From: Propionispira arboris
Lineage (GTDB): Bacteria; Bacillota; Negativicutes; Selenomonadales; Selenomonadaceae
Assembly: GCF_900109225.1 (NCBI RefSeq)
Contig: NZ_FNZK01000003.1
Location: forward strand, 1 to 64,000
DNA length: 64,000 nt
Direction: 5' to 3'
Position numbers and translations under genes: made by a program. The notes under the pieces are model-generated. The model saw only the letters and a list, made by a program, of their open reading frames with translations, did not search any database and was not told where the DNA came from. This document shows, piece by piece, positions 25,338 to 33,823 of the stretch; the stretch's first letter is position 1; each line of letters starts with the position of its first letter.

Positions 25338-26547
25338 ATTATTAGCACCGGCAGGGAATTTAGAAAAATTGAAAGTAGCTCTTTTATATGGTGCTGATGC
25401 AGTGTATTTGGGCGGAAAAGCTTTTGGACTAAGGGCTTTTGGCGGAAATTTTACGAATGAAGAACTTAAAGAGGGGGTTGACTTTGCCCATTCTTTACAT
25501 AAAAAAGTATATGTGACAGTTAATATATTTCCACATAACAGTGATTTAGAAGCACTGCCGGATTATCTGTTTTTTTTAGATCGTATAAAAGTTGATGCTG
25601 TTTTGGTAGCCGATTTGGGAATCTTTATGATGGCTCGCAGTCTTGTGCCAAATTTGCCGATGCATATCAGTACACAATCGAATAATACCAATTGGGCGGC
25701 AGTGAATGCCTGGGATGATCTGGGAGCGGCTCGGGTTGTGCTGGCACGCGAGATGTCTTTGGATGAAATTAAAGAAATTCGTGAAAAATCAAAGGTGGAA
25801 TTGGAAATGTTTGTGCATGGAGCGATGTGCATTTCGTATTCTGGTCGATGTCTTATGAGTAATTATTTTACAGGTCGCGATGCGAACCGTGGAAGCTGTG
25901 CACAACCTTGTCGTTGGAAATACAGCTTGGTTGAGGAGAAACGTCCTGGTGAATACTTCCCTGTAGAAGAAGATGACCGAGGTACCTATATTTTTAATTC
26001 TAAAGATATGTGCCTTTTGCCGCATATTGATGAAGTGATTGCAAGCGGGGTTACTAGCTTGAAAATTGAAGGTCGTATGAAAAGTGTTCATTATGTGGCA
26101 AGTATTGTGAAAGCATATCGTCAAGCAATTGATAGTTATTGTGAAAATCCGGCACAGTTTAAAATTGAGCAGGCATGGATCGATGAACTTCACAAAGTAT
26201 CACATCGTGCCTATACAACTGGTTTTTATTTTAATAAACCAACCGAAGATGATCAGATTTACAGTACATCTTCTTATACGCAGACGTCTGATTTTATTGG
26301 TTTCGTATTAAGCTATGATGAAAAAACAAAAACGGCAGTGGTTGAACAACGTAATAATATGAAACTTGGTCAGGAAATTGAAGTTTTTCAGCCGTGCGGC
26401 GAATTGTTTAAACAGACGATTCAACAAATGTTTGATGAGACGGGACTGCCCATTGTTGTAGCACCACACGCCCAACAAGTGGTGACGATCGTCATGACAC
26501 AAAGCGTCGAGCCGTATTCTATTTTGCGGCGAGACATCAAAGCATGA
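25324..26547 (+). CDS. Peptidase U32 family protein, probable tRNA hydroxylase TrhP
   Basis: This 407-residue protein belongs to the U32 family. YrrNO/TrhP members hydroxylate U34 of tRNA using prephenate; others were annotated as proteases. The signature is EGRMKSVHYVASIVKAYRQA, and the Cys cluster is MCISYSGRC followed by GSCAQPCRWKY, consistent with an iron-sulfur centre. Bacillus has two genes (yrrN, yrrO) here and this genome shows one long protein, like E. coli TrhP. The start is TTG at 25324 with AGGAGG (25312-25317) ahead. The partner O-methyltransferase just upstream supports the tRNA role. Confidence 0.88.
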   Translation: MKKPELLAPAGNLEKLKVALLYGADAVYLGGKAFGLRAFGGNFTNEELKEGVDFAHSLHKKVYVTVNIFPHNSDLEALPDYLFFLDRIKVDAVLVADLGIFMMARSLVPNLPMHISTQSNNTNWAAVNAWDDLGAARVVLAREMSLDEIKEIREKSKVELEMFVHGAMCISYSGRCLMSNYFTGRDANRGSCAQPCRWKYSLVEEKRPGEYFPVEEDDRGTYIFNSKDMCLLPHIDEVIASGVTSLKIEGRMKSVHYVASIVKAYRQAIDSYCENPAQFKIEQAWIDELHKVSHRAYTTGFYFNKPTEDDQIYSTSSYTQTSDFIGFVLSYDEKTKTAVVEQRNNMKLGQEIEVFQPCGELFKQTIQQMFDETGLPIVVAPHAQQVVTIVMTQSVEPYSILRRDIKA

Positions 26548-26753
26548 ATGAGATTATAAAATTGAAAATTTCTCCCAAGAATATTAATTTTTTTAATCGC
26601 ATTATGGAAGGCTACGAGTACCTTGGTGTCGTAACAACATTAGATAAAAATGCGGGTATTTTAATCATTAGCACTACAAAAGATTTTTATGAAGATGTTT
26701 TGGGAATTGTTGAAAATATGCCCATACCTGTGATTCGTATAAAATCTTCCTGA
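26544..26753 (+). CDS. DUF4911 domain protein
   Basis: This 69-residue protein overlaps the U32 stop by four bases (ATGA), so translation is probably coupled. It resembles DUF4911, a short alpha/beta domain with a hydrophobic core (YLGVVTTLDKNAGILIISTT) and no obvious catalytic residue. Its size and fixed place after U32 in related genomes suggest a helper role for tRNA modification, but this is inference. A terminator directly follows. Confidence 0.75.
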   Translation: MNEIIKLKISPKNINFFNRIMEGYEYLGVVTTLDKNAGILIISTTKDFYEDVLGIVENMPIPVIRIKSS

Positions 26754-26757
26754 TCAG

Positions 26758-26797
26758 ACTGGTTATATATCATTTTGGTATATGACCAGTTTTTTTA
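26758..26797 (+). terminator. Terminator of the mltG-U32 operon
   Basis: An 11-bp stem with one G-T pair (26758-26768 with 26780-26790) is followed by seven T. Confidence 0.85.
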
Positions 26798-26826
26798 TTG
26801 GCAGTTTTGTGAAAACGACGTATAAT
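26798..26826 (+). promoter_or_regulatory. Promoter of acyP
   Basis: TTGGCA (26798-26803) and TATAAT (26821-26826) with a 17-base spacer, beginning right after the preceding terminator. Confidence 0.75.
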
Positions 26827-26870
26827 TAAAGATAAAATTCATTATATTATGATGAAGGTGGTGCGTTTTT

Positions 26871-27155
26871 ATGACGGAGCAAAAAATACGATATTTTGCC
26901 AGGGCAGCAGGCCGTGTTCAAGGGGTTGGTTTTCGTTATTTTGTGCAAACAAATGCAATGGAACTTGATGTTACAGGCTGGGTGCGCAATATGGACGACG
27001 GTAGCGTAACAATGGAAATTCAGGGAGCAGGGGAACAACTTAAAAAACTTGTTGGGCGAATAAACAAGGGTAGTGCGTTTATTAAAGTGAAAAATATGGA
27101 ATTAACACAGATTGATGTGATCAATCAAGATAAAAAATTTGCTATTTTGTATTGA
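26871..27155 (+). CDS. acyP: Acylphosphatase
   Basis: This 94-residue enzyme hydrolyses acyl phosphates such as acetyl phosphate and 1,3-bisphosphoglycerate. The two signatures are GRVQGVGFRYF (phosphate-binding loop with Arg) and GWVRNMDDGSVTMEIQG (catalytic Asn). The length is typical, and the GAAGGTGGTGCG stretch gives a ribosome binding site. It appears to be a single-gene unit with its own promoter; there is no clear terminator hairpin before the next promoter. Confidence 0.94.
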   Translation: MTEQKIRYFARAAGRVQGVGFRYFVQTNAMELDVTGWVRNMDDGSVTMEIQGAGEQLKKLVGRINKGSAFIKVKNMELTQIDVINQDKKFAILY

Positions 27156-27191
27156 TTATTCCGCTGTGTGGTTTAAATCCGCGTTGCAGGA

Positions 27192-27220
27192 TTGAATACT
27201 GAAATGATTTATGGTATAAT
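27192..27220 (+). promoter_or_regulatory. Promoter of aroQ-pepP-efp
   Basis: TTGAAT (27192-27197) and TATAAT (27215-27220), 17-base spacer, with TGG forming an extended -10. Confidence 0.75.
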
Positions 27221-27267
27221 AATAGGACTTATTGTCATGTTACTTTTTAGGTGAGGCAGTGATCTTA

Positions 27268-27705
27268 TTGAAAAAAATATTGGTATTGCATGGTCCCAAT
27301 TTGAATTTACTTGGTAAACGGGAACCGGAAATTTATGGCTCAATGACATTGGCAGATATAAATGAACTGCTGTATCAGAGAGGTCGACAAGACGAGGTTC
27401 TAATAGATGCTGTGCAAAGCAATCACGAAGGTGTACTGGTAGATACTATTCAAAGTGCAGCTGAGCAAGGGTATCAATTTATTATTTTTAATGCAGCAGC
27501 TTTTACACATTACAGCATTGCTTTGCGTGATGCGATTGCGGGCGTTACGGTCCCTGTAATTGAGGTGCATTTATCAAATATTCATAAACGAGAAGAATTT
27601 CGACATCATTCTGTGATAGCACCTGTAGTAATGGGGCAGATTTGTGGTTTTGGTGCTGACAGCTATCTGGCGGCATTAGAGATTGTTTTACGTAAATTAA
27701 AATAG
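27268..27705 (+). CDS. aroQ: 3-dehydroquinate dehydratase, type II
   Basis: AroQ removes water from 3-dehydroquinate in step three of the shikimate pathway; it forms a dodecamer. The protein starts MKKILVLHGPNLNLLGKREP and has the catalytic Tyr in EIYG, NHEG, NAAAFTHYSIALRDAI and EVHLSNIHKREEFRHHS with the catalytic His. A TTG at 27268 is the chosen start: it gives 145 residues, the family norm, with GTGAGG about 11 bases ahead. A GTG at 27259 and a TTG at 27232 are less likely because they overlap the ribosome site. The aroA gene is 20 kb downstream. Confidence 0.93.
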   Translation: MKKILVLHGPNLNLLGKREPEIYGSMTLADINELLYQRGRQDEVLIDAVQSNHEGVLVDTIQSAAEQGYQFIIFNAAAFTHYSIALRDAIAGVTVPVIEVHLSNIHKREEFRHHSVIAPVVMGQICGFGADSYLAALEIVLRKLK

Positions 27706-27717
27706 GGAGGCGTGCCG

Positions 27718-28788
27718 ATGGATGCACGTTTGGAAAAACTGCGCGAGCTTCTAAAAAATCAGGGCTTAGATGCAGTCGTTATCAACAAAGTAGAGAATTT
27801 GCATTATTTTAGCGGCTTTACGGGGGATGACACAATAGTGGTCGTTTCACAGAAAGCTGCCATACTTATTACAGATTTTCGTTATATGGAACAGGCAAGG
27901 CAGCAAAGTAAGTCTTTTCAGTTGATCGAACATAGCAAGGGGCTTTTGCCAAAAACGGCCGAGGTACTTATGGGGTTAGAACTCAAAAATATAGGTTTTG
28001 AGGGCAATGCACTTACGTATAACGACTTTTCTCTTCTTAAACAAATGCTAAACGGAGTGGACTTTAAACAAGCTGTGGAGCTTGATACACTTCGTATGGT
28101 TAAAGATGAACAAGAAATTGCTCTTTTGCAAAAAGCCGTTGAAATCAGTGACAGGGCTTATGAACATATTTTAACGATTCTTCGGCCGGGAATTTCCGAA
28201 ATTGAAATTGCCGCCGAATTAGAAAATTGTATGCGTCGTTTAGGGTCGGAGAAACCAGCCTTTACGACAATTGTTGCATCGGGTGAACGAGGTAGTCTGC
28301 CGCATGGAATTGCTACCGATAAGTTGATTGTTGACGGAGATTTTGTTACAATGGATTTCGGTGCTGTTTATAAAGGCTATCATTCGGATATCACACGGAC
28401 TGTATGTGTTGGTAGTGCCGATGATAAGCAACGTAAAATTTATGACATAGTATTACAAGCGCAGCTTTTGGGTGTCGAAAAAGTACAGCTTGGCAGTTCT
28501 GGCCAGACTGTAGATGCTGATGTACGCCGCTATATTATGAACGCAGGGTATGGCCGCTTTTTTGGTCATGGACTTGGGCATAGTGTAGGTCTTGAAATTC
28601 ACGAACTTCCAAGGCTTTCACCGTCAAGTACGTGTGAACACTTAGAAGAAAATATGCTGGTCACTGTAGAACCGGGAATTTATTTGCCGGGGTGGGGCGG
28701 CATAAGAATTGAAGATACTGTTTTGGTTACGACACTCGGTGGTCGACCGTTGACGCAAAGTAACAAGCAATTAGTAGAAATTAAGTAA
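27718..28788 (+). CDS. pepP: Xaa-Pro aminopeptidase, M24B family
   Basis: This 356-residue enzyme removes the first residue before a proline. The N-terminal domain (1-120) is the creatinase-like domain; the C-terminal pita-bread domain has the metal ligands in TMDFGAVYKGYHSDITRTV (two Asp), FGHGLGHSVGLEIHELP (His), TVEPGIY (Glu) and GGIRIEDTV (Glu). I chose ATG at 27718 rather than GTG at 27712, because GGGAGG ends at 27710. It lies between aroQ and efp in the order found in Bacillus (yqhT). Confidence 0.94.
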   Translation: MDARLEKLRELLKNQGLDAVVINKVENLHYFSGFTGDDTIVVVSQKAAILITDFRYMEQARQQSKSFQLIEHSKGLLPKTAEVLMGLELKNIGFEGNALTYNDFSLLKQMLNGVDFKQAVELDTLRMVKDEQEIALLQKAVEISDRAYEHILTILRPGISEIEIAAELENCMRRLGSEKPAFTTIVASGERGSLPHGIATDKLIVDGDFVTMDFGAVYKGYHSDITRTVCVGSADDKQRKIYDIVLQAQLLGVEKVQLGSSGQTVDADVRRYIMNAGYGRFFGHGLGHSVGLEIHELPRLSPSSTCEHLEENMLVTVEPGIYLPGWGGIRIEDTVLVTTLGGRPLTQSNKQLVEIK

Positions 28789-28821
28789 ATTTGATTAAGA
28801 TGATAGTGGAGGGCGTAATTA

Positions 28822-29379
28822 ATGATTTCTAGTAGTGATTTCCGTACAGGATTAACACTTGAATTTGACAATGGTGTATGGCAGATTGTCGATTTCCAAC
28901 ATGTAAAACCAGGCAAAGGTGCTGCTTTTGTTAGAACAAAAATTAAAAATGTAAGAACAGGTGCTGTTGTTGAACGTACCTTTAACCCGAATGAAAAATT
29001 GCCAAGAGCTCATATTGAAACAAACGAAATGCAATACTTATATGAAGCAGATGGTGTATACACATTTATGGATAATGAAAGCTATGAACAGGTTGAGCTT
29101 AGCAAAGATCAACTTGGTGATGCTTTGCAATATCTGAAAGAAAATATGAATATTAGTTTACAAACTCATAAAGGTACTATTATTGGTATTGCCTTACCAA
29201 ATTCGGTTGATTTAGAGGTAACTGAATGTGAACCAAGCATCAAAGGTGATACAGCGACAGGTGCTACTAAAATAGCAACATTGGAAACAGGCTATACAGT
29301 GCGTGTGCCTTTATTTATTAATCTGGGTGATGTTTTACGTATTGATACTCGTACAGGAAACTATCTTGAAAGAGCGTAG
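28822..29379 (+). CDS. efp: Translation elongation factor P
   Basis: EF-P relieves ribosome stalling at polyproline stretches. The 185-residue protein has three beta-barrel domains. The modified-lysine loop reads [13 protein letters not shown] near residue 32. The loop is like that of Bacillus, which carries 5-aminopentanol, rather than the YjeA-type site; no efp modification genes are in the window. A ribosome site GGAGG precedes the ATG at 28822. The small secreted protein at 412-627 is proline-rich and might need EF-P. A strong terminator follows. Confidence 0.96.
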   Translation: MISSSDFRTGLTLEFDNGVWQIVDFQHVKPGKGAAFVRTKIKNVRTGAVVERTFNPNEKLPRAHIETNEMQYLYEADGVYTFMDNESYEQVELSKDQLGDALQYLKENMNISLQTHKGTIIGIALPNSVDLEVTECEPSIKGDTATGATKIATLETGYTVRVPLFINLGDVLRIDTRTGNYLERA

Positions 29380-29382
29380 AGT

Positions 29383-29484
29383 ATGAATAAAAAATCCGAT
29401 GAAGATGAAAATTCTTCATCGGATTTTTTTACACAGTTGGAGGAGTTACTCCGTTTGACAGCGAATTTTAAAGAAATAGAGTAA
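29383..29484 (+). CDS. Possible 33-residue acidic mini-protein overlapping the efp terminator
   Basis: An ATG at 29383 opens a 33-codon frame that runs through the efp terminator stem and loop and stops at 29482-29484. The peptide is MNKKSDEDENSSSDFFTQLE and then a short amphipathic helix ending in FKEIE. There is no clear ribosome binding site (AGAGCGTAGAG is weak) and no family is recognised. It starts three bases after the efp stop, so coupling is possible. It could simply be chance coding within a hairpin; the low confidence reflects this. Confidence 0.2.
   Translation: MNKKSDEDENSSSDFFTQLEELLRLTANFKEIE
29389..29431 (+). terminator. Terminator after efp
   Basis: A 16-bp perfect stem (29389-29404 with 29414-29429), nine-base loop, and a T run. 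Confidence 0.9.
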
Positions 29485-29640
29485 GTTCAACTTGATCTAT
29501 AATATTGCTTGCTTATGAATAAAAATAATAAATTTTTACATAATTAGTAGGATAGAATTTGTATATTAAGTATTTGTTTGTTATAATTTAGGTATAATGA
29601 ACAGATGGGGTGAATCAACAAAATAAGGGAGGTTTCTATC

Positions 29641-30039
29641 ATGGATAAAAACATGGAAAAGAAAGAAATGCAGGGCAGTCTTGGTTCTATTCGTATTGCG
29701 GATGAGGTCGTTAGCATTATTTCAGGCCTGGCTGCGACAGAAGTAACTGGTATTGCGGGCATGAGTGGAGGCCTTGTTGGCGGCATTGCCGAAATGCTTG
29801 GCAAAAAGAATTTCGCCAAAGGTGTTAAGGTTGAAGTTGGTGAACGTGAAGCCGCTGTTGATCTATATATTATTGTGAAATATGGCGTGCGAATCCCGGA
29901 TGTTGCTTTAGCTGTACAGGAAAATGTAAAAACAGCAATTGAAACCATGACTGGATTACGTGTTGTGGAAGTTAATATTCATGTGCAGGGTGTAGGCTTT
30001 CCTGAGGATGTAAAAGAAGAAGAAGTCAGAGTACGCTAG
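29641..30039 (+). CDS. Asp23/Gls24 family envelope stress protein
   Basis: This 132-residue cytosolic protein belongs to the Asp23/Gls24 (DUF322) family, abundant near the membrane in Gram-positive bacteria and linked to envelope and alkaline stress. The core reads GSIRIADEVVSIISGLAATE then GVRIPDVALAVQENVKTAIE. In spore formers the spoIIIA operon and acc genes usually sit between efp and this gene; here the gap is 261 bases, including the efp terminator. It is followed by the AmaP-type anchor, a DUF2273 protein and nusB, the order seen in other Firmicutes. A GGGAGG ribosome site precedes the ATG. Confidence 0.92.
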   Translation: MDKNMEKKEMQGSLGSIRIADEVVSIISGLAATEVTGIAGMSGGLVGGIAEMLGKKNFAKGVKVEVGEREAAVDLYIIVKYGVRIPDVALAVQENVKTAIETMTGLRVVEVNIHVQGVGFPEDVKEEEVRVR

Positions 30040-30053
30040 GGAGAGGTATAAAT

Positions 30054-30623
30054 ATGGGAGTCATAAATCGAATTCTTTTATTTATATACACAATTGCGTT
30101 TGCTGTATTGTCTTTGGCAATTGTTGTTTTGTGTACAGGGGTTATTCCAATTGAATTGGTATGGAATAATTTTTTATATCTTTATGGACGCTACGAAACA
30201 GGTGTTGCGGCCTTTGTTGTATTTTTAGTTAGTATACAACTTATGGGCATCAGTTTCAGTTCCAATAAAAAAATGAAGTATGCCAGTGAAGCAATCCTTA
30301 TTCATGGAGATTTGGGCGATGTGTCTGTGGCTGTGGATGCTGTCAAAAATTTAGTGGATAAGACAGCAAGAGCTGTTCGCGGGATACGTGATGTAAAAGT
30401 TCGTGTTTTAGTTGAGGCTGCAAAAGGTGCAATTGATACCAATGTAAGTGCACATTTAACAGTTGTTATTGGGCAGGAAATCAATGTTACGGAGATTTCT
30501 GATCAGCTGCAAACAGCTATAAAAGAAAATGTGAAAAACATTTTGGGACTGGAAACTTTGACCGTTACGATTGCAGTGGACAATATAACGAATGTAGCGC
30601 TGCAGAAACAGCGTGTTATGTGA
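30054..30623 (+). CDS. amaP: Alkaline shock response membrane anchor protein AmaP
   Basis: AmaP tethers Asp23 to the inner side of the cytoplasmic membrane in Staphylococcus. This 189-residue protein has two membrane helices (about 6-28 and 51-68) and a cytosolic C-terminal Asp23-like domain (VSVAVDAVKNLVDKTARAV and NVSAHLTVVIGQEINVTEI). Its gene begins 15 bases after asp23 and is followed by DUF2273, another small membrane protein from the same complex. The start has a GGGAGAGG site. Confidence 0.87.
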   Translation: MGVINRILLFIYTIAFAVLSLAIVVLCTGVIPIELVWNNFLYLYGRYETGVAAFVVFLVSIQLMGISFSSNKKMKYASEAILIHGDLGDVSVAVDAVKNLVDKTARAVRGIRDVKVRVLVEAAKGAIDTNVSAHLTVVIGQEINVTEISDQLQTAIKENVKNILGLETLTVTIAVDNITNVALQKQRVM

Positions 30624-30654
30624 TGTTTGCTGCATTACACAATGAGGTGACAGA

Positions 30655-30888
30655 GTGAAGGAAGATATGAAGAATTTTATGGAAGCTGTCTGGAAAAATC
30701 ATCGCGGTAGATTTATAGGAACTATCATAGGTCTTTTTATTGGATTGTCTGTTTTAGTTTTTGGCTTTTTTAAGACGTTGTTTGTACTGATTTGTGCTGT
30801 TATAGGACTCTATATAGGCGGCAAAGTTGATAATCACGAAGACTTGTTTCGGCTTTTAGAGAAGCTGATTCCCACTAGATTTAGATGA
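30655..30888 (+). CDS. DUF2273 small membrane protein
   Basis: This 77-residue protein has two adjacent hydrophobic helices (about residues 20-55; FIGTIIGLFIGLSVLVFGFF then TLFVLICAVIGLYIGG). It matches DUF2273, found beside Asp23 and AmaP genes. The start is GTG at 30655, six bases after GAGGTGA. It is presumably part of the membrane-bound Asp23 complex; no activity is known. It is followed 48 bases on by nusB. Confidence 0.82.
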   Translation: MKEDMKNFMEAVWKNHRGRFIGTIIGLFIGLSVLVFGFFKTLFVLICAVIGLYIGGKVDNHEDLFRLLEKLIPTRFR

Positions 30889-30935
30889 TAGAAAATGAAT
30901 CGTTGTAAAATGTTGTTTTAAAAGGAAGGTATGTT

Positions 30936-31334
30936 ATGAGTCGTAGACAAGCCAGAGAGGTAGCGCTGCAGGCGTTATTCCAATTGGATTATAATGAAAT
31001 AGATCAAACCGATGCGTATGATGCTGTATTAAGTGAGACACCTGTACTGAGTGATTCCGCAAGAGAATATGCAAAGTTGCTTCTTGATGGAACCAAAGCA
31101 CATCTTGCTGAAATTGATGCATGGATTGCAAAAAATTCTACCGAGTGGAAAGTTGATAGAATGCCAGGAGTTGATCGCAATATTACGCGAATCGCTGTTT
31201 TTGAATTGCAATTTAGTGAAGAGAAAATGGTGCCAAACATTATTATCAATGAAGCCGTTGAACTGGCAAAGAAGTTCGGGACAGATGCATCAGCACGTTT
31301 TGTAAATGGAATTTTAGGGTCAATGATAAAGTAA
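30936..31334 (+). CDS. nusB: Transcription antitermination factor NusB
   Basis: NusB binds boxA RNA with S10 (NusE) in rRNA antitermination. The 132-residue all-helical protein begins MSRRQAREVALQALFQLDYNE and contains PGVDRNITRIAVFELQFSEEK and IINEAVELAKKFGTD. It lies in the usual Firmicute place after the Asp23 genes. The folD gene that lies between nusB and xseA in Bacillus is missing here; a 120-base gap with a small hairpin is found instead. Confidence 0.95.
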   Translation: MSRRQAREVALQALFQLDYNEIDQTDAYDAVLSETPVLSDSAREYAKLLLDGTKAHLAEIDAWIAKNSTEWKVDRMPGVDRNITRIAVFELQFSEEKMVPNIIINEAVELAKKFGTDASARFVNGILGSMIK

Positions 31335-31402
31335 GAAATTTCATTTTTCGTTTCAATATGGATATTGTAGCAAAATTGTTGCTGTAAATTTATTTTAAAT
31401 TT

Positions 31403-31427
31403 GCCAGGCTTTGGTCTGGCTTTTTTC
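31403..31427 (+). terminator. Probable terminator after nusB
   Basis: GCCAG (31403-31407) and CTGGC (31416-31420) with two further inner pairs and a TTTTTTC tail. The short stem makes it weaker than others here. Confidence 0.6.
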
Positions 31428-31454
31428 TTATTATAGTATGTAAAGTAAGGAGCT

Positions 31455-32681
31455 ATGACCGTTTTGAATATTTATGGTGTGAATGAAATTACAAAACATA
31501 TAAAAACTATTATGGAACAGGATTTTACGCTGCAAAATTTGATGGTGCGAGGCGAAATTTCAAATTTTAAACAGCATTATTCCGGTCATTGCTATTTTAC
31601 ATTGAAAGATAGTAGTTCAAGCCTTAAATCTGTGATGTTTCGCGGCAAAGCACAATATCTGAAATTCATGCCGACTAATGGTATGAAAGTCGTTGCCAAT
31701 GGGTCCATATCAGTTTATGAGCGTGACGGAGCATATCAGATGTACGTTGATATGCTGATACCGGAAGGTGCAGGTGAGCTGAGTGTTGCTTTTGAACAGC
31801 TTAAAACAAAATTGACACAGGAAGGGCTTTTTGAGAAAATCCATAAAAAAAGTCTGCCCATTCTGCCAAAAACAGTAGGGATTATTACTTCAGCGACTGG
31901 AGCTGTTTTACGAGATATTTATAAAGTTTCGAAGCGGCGCAATCCAAATGTGCAGTTAGTTTTGTATCCAGTCCAAGTTCAAGGCCTTGAATCCGCATCA
32001 CAACTTGTTCAAGCTGTGAAGTTTTTTAATAAAAAATTTCCGGTTGATGTTCTAATTATTGGACGTGGCGGCGGTTCGATGGAAGATCTTTGGTCTTTTA
32101 ATGAAGAAAAAGTGGTACGGGCGATTTTTGCCTCAAAAATACCCGTAGTGTCTGCTGTTGGACATGAAACGGACTATACATTGTCAGATTTTGTAAGCGA
32201 TGTACGGGCAGCAACACCATCACAGGCGGCTGAATTGATTGTTCCGGATGCACGAGAATTGACCCGCTATATACAATCGCTGTTTATTCAGGCTGATTTA
32301 CAAATACGTCATACGCTGCAGACGAAAAAAACTCGTCTGATGGTTTGTTTAAAGAGTAAGACGATGCAAAAACCACAACTTCTATTGCAGGAAAAAAGAC
32401 AGCACCTTGATGATTCATTCGAAAAAGTAGAACAATTGAGGACGAGGCTGTTTGTCGAAAAAAAACATAAAATGAATGTAGTTTTAGAAAAACTACACAT
32501 ACTCAATCCCGTTGCTGTTTTAAAAAGAGGGTATGGTATTGTGAAAATAGAAAAAAAAATTGTGTATAATATAGATGCTGTAAAACCGGGACAGAAACTT
32601 GCCGTAATACTTAGTGATGGCAGTTTTGATGCAATTGTCGCGGATGTTAGAAAGGGGCAGGTTCTGTATGGCGAAAAGTAA
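31455..32681 (+). CDS. xseA: Exodeoxyribonuclease VII large subunit
   Basis: This is the catalytic subunit of ExoVII, which degrades single-stranded DNA from both ends. The 408-residue protein has an N-terminal OB fold (LMVRGEISNFKQHYSGHCYF) and a nuclease domain with GRGGGSMEDLWSFNEE and SAVGHETDYTLSDFVSDVRA, followed by a long coiled coil. The start is ATG at 31455 after AAGGAG. It overlaps xseB by 14 bases, and the ATG of xseB has its own ribosome binding site inside xseA. Confidence 0.95.
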   Translation: MTVLNIYGVNEITKHIKTIMEQDFTLQNLMVRGEISNFKQHYSGHCYFTLKDSSSSLKSVMFRGKAQYLKFMPTNGMKVVANGSISVYERDGAYQMYVDMLIPEGAGELSVAFEQLKTKLTQEGLFEKIHKKSLPILPKTVGIITSATGAVLRDIYKVSKRRNPNVQLVLYPVQVQGLESASQLVQAVKFFNKKFPVDVLIIGRGGGSMEDLWSFNEEKVVRAIFASKIPVVSAVGHETDYTLSDFVSDVRAATPSQAAELIVPDARELTRYIQSLFIQADLQIRHTLQTKKTRLMVCLKSKTMQKPQLLLQEKRQHLDDSFEKVEQLRTRLFVEKKHKMNVVLEKLHILNPVAVLKRGYGIVKIEKKIVYNIDAVKPGQKLAVILSDGSFDAIVADVRKGQVLYGEK

Positions 32682-32907
32682 AAAAATATCGTTTGAAGCA
32701 TCTTTGGAAAATTTAGAAGAACTTGTTAAAGATTTAGAAGCTGGCGATATTAGTTTAGAGACTCTTCTGGATAAATATACACAGGCAGTCTTGCTTTCAA
32801 AGACATGTCTGGATCAGTTAAATCAGACTGAAGCTGCCATTGATAAGATGGTACAGGAAAATAAGGGTGAAATTCAGGAATCAATATTGAATATAGAAGG
32901 AGAGTAG
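32668..32907 (+). CDS. xseB: Exodeoxyribonuclease VII small subunit
   Basis: The 79-residue helical hairpin subunit binds the coiled coil of XseA and is needed for activity. The core is SFEASLENLEELVKDLEAGD then SLETLLDKYTQAVLLSKTC, typical of the family. The longest open frame starts at 32614, but the ATG at 32668 with AAAGGGG just ahead gives the normal length. It overlaps xseA and is followed three bases after its stop by ispA. Confidence 0.93.
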   Translation: MAKSKKISFEASLENLEELVKDLEAGDISLETLLDKYTQAVLLSKTCLDQLNQTEAAIDKMVQENKGEIQESILNIEGE

Positions 32908-32910
32908 TTT

Positions 32911-33789
32911 ATGTTTAAAACGTATTGGAATGAAAAATTACAATTGGTTGAAGCTGAATTGGCTCAAATTATTCCTCAGAAGTCAGCTCTTTCAAGTACT
33001 TTGTGCGAAGCCATGAATTATAGTCTTATGGCTGGCGGGAAAAGACTTCGTCCAGTCTTACTTATTGCGGCAGCTGATGCAGTGGGCGGGGAGGGGGATT
33101 CTTTTGTAAAATCTGCTTGTGCCATTGAAATGATACATACCTATTCTTTGATTCATGATGATTTACCAGCTATGGATAATGATGATTATCGGCGTGGTAA
33201 GTTGACCAACCACAAAGTATATGGTGACGGGATGGCTGTACTAGCTGGAGATGCGCTGCTTACGATGGCTTTTGAAGTTCTGTGCAGTCAAAAAAATGTT
33301 AATGCTGAAAATCGCCTTCGTGTTGTTCGCGAAATGAGCTTTTCGGCCGGACCAAATGGAATGGTCGGTGGACAGGCTATTGACCTTCTATCAGAAAATA
33401 AAAGAATTGATATGAAGACGCTAAAGCAAATGCATGAAGCGAAAACGGGAGCTCTTTTTTGTGCAGCGATTCGTTCTGGTGCTATTTTAGCGAATGCGAC
33501 AGACCGTGAGGTTGATGCGCTAACGATTTATGCCGAAAAATTTGGGTTGGCTTTTCAAATTACGGACGATATCTTGGATGTTATCGGTTCAGCAGAAAAA
33601 ATTGGTAAACCAGTGGGTAGTGATGAACGCAACCATAAATCTACGTATGTTACATTGACATCCTTAGCAGAGGCAAAAAAAATGGCGGCGGAAGCTGTTG
33701 AGGATGCGTTACATTCTTTAGACATTTTTGGAAGCCAAGCCGATTTTCTGAGGTCAATCGTACAGTATTTGGAGTCACGTGATAAATAA
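32911..33789 (+). CDS. ispA: Farnesyl/geranylgeranyl diphosphate synthase
   Basis: This trans-prenyltransferase condenses IPP with DMAPP and GPP to make C15 or C20 diphosphates for quinone, undecaprenyl and other isoprenoids. The 292-residue protein has the first Asp-rich motif in HDDLPAMDNDDYRRG and the second in DDILDVIG, with SLMAGGKRLRP at the start for IPP binding. The residue before the first motif (IHDD with a small side chain region) suggests a short-chain product, but exact length cannot be read. It lies directly before dxs, as in many Firmicutes. Confidence 0.93.
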   Translation: MFKTYWNEKLQLVEAELAQIIPQKSALSSTLCEAMNYSLMAGGKRLRPVLLIAAADAVGGEGDSFVKSACAIEMIHTYSLIHDDLPAMDNDDYRRGKLTNHKVYGDGMAVLAGDALLTMAFEVLCSQKNVNAENRLRVVREMSFSAGPNGMVGGQAIDLLSENKRIDMKTLKQMHEAKTGALFCAAIRSGAILANATDREVDALTIYAEKFGLAFQITDDILDVIGSAEKIGKPVGSDERNHKSTYVTLTSLAEAKKMAAEAVEDALHSLDIFGSQADFLRSIVQYLESRDK

Positions 33790-33823
33790 AATATAGATTC
33801 TAAAGGAAAGTGTGTTGGTGTAA

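Noticed and set aside
29430-29475. TTGACA at 29456-29461 as a promoter for asp23
   Set aside because: No -10 box lies 16-18 bases downstream, and the sequence is more than 170 bases from the start codon.
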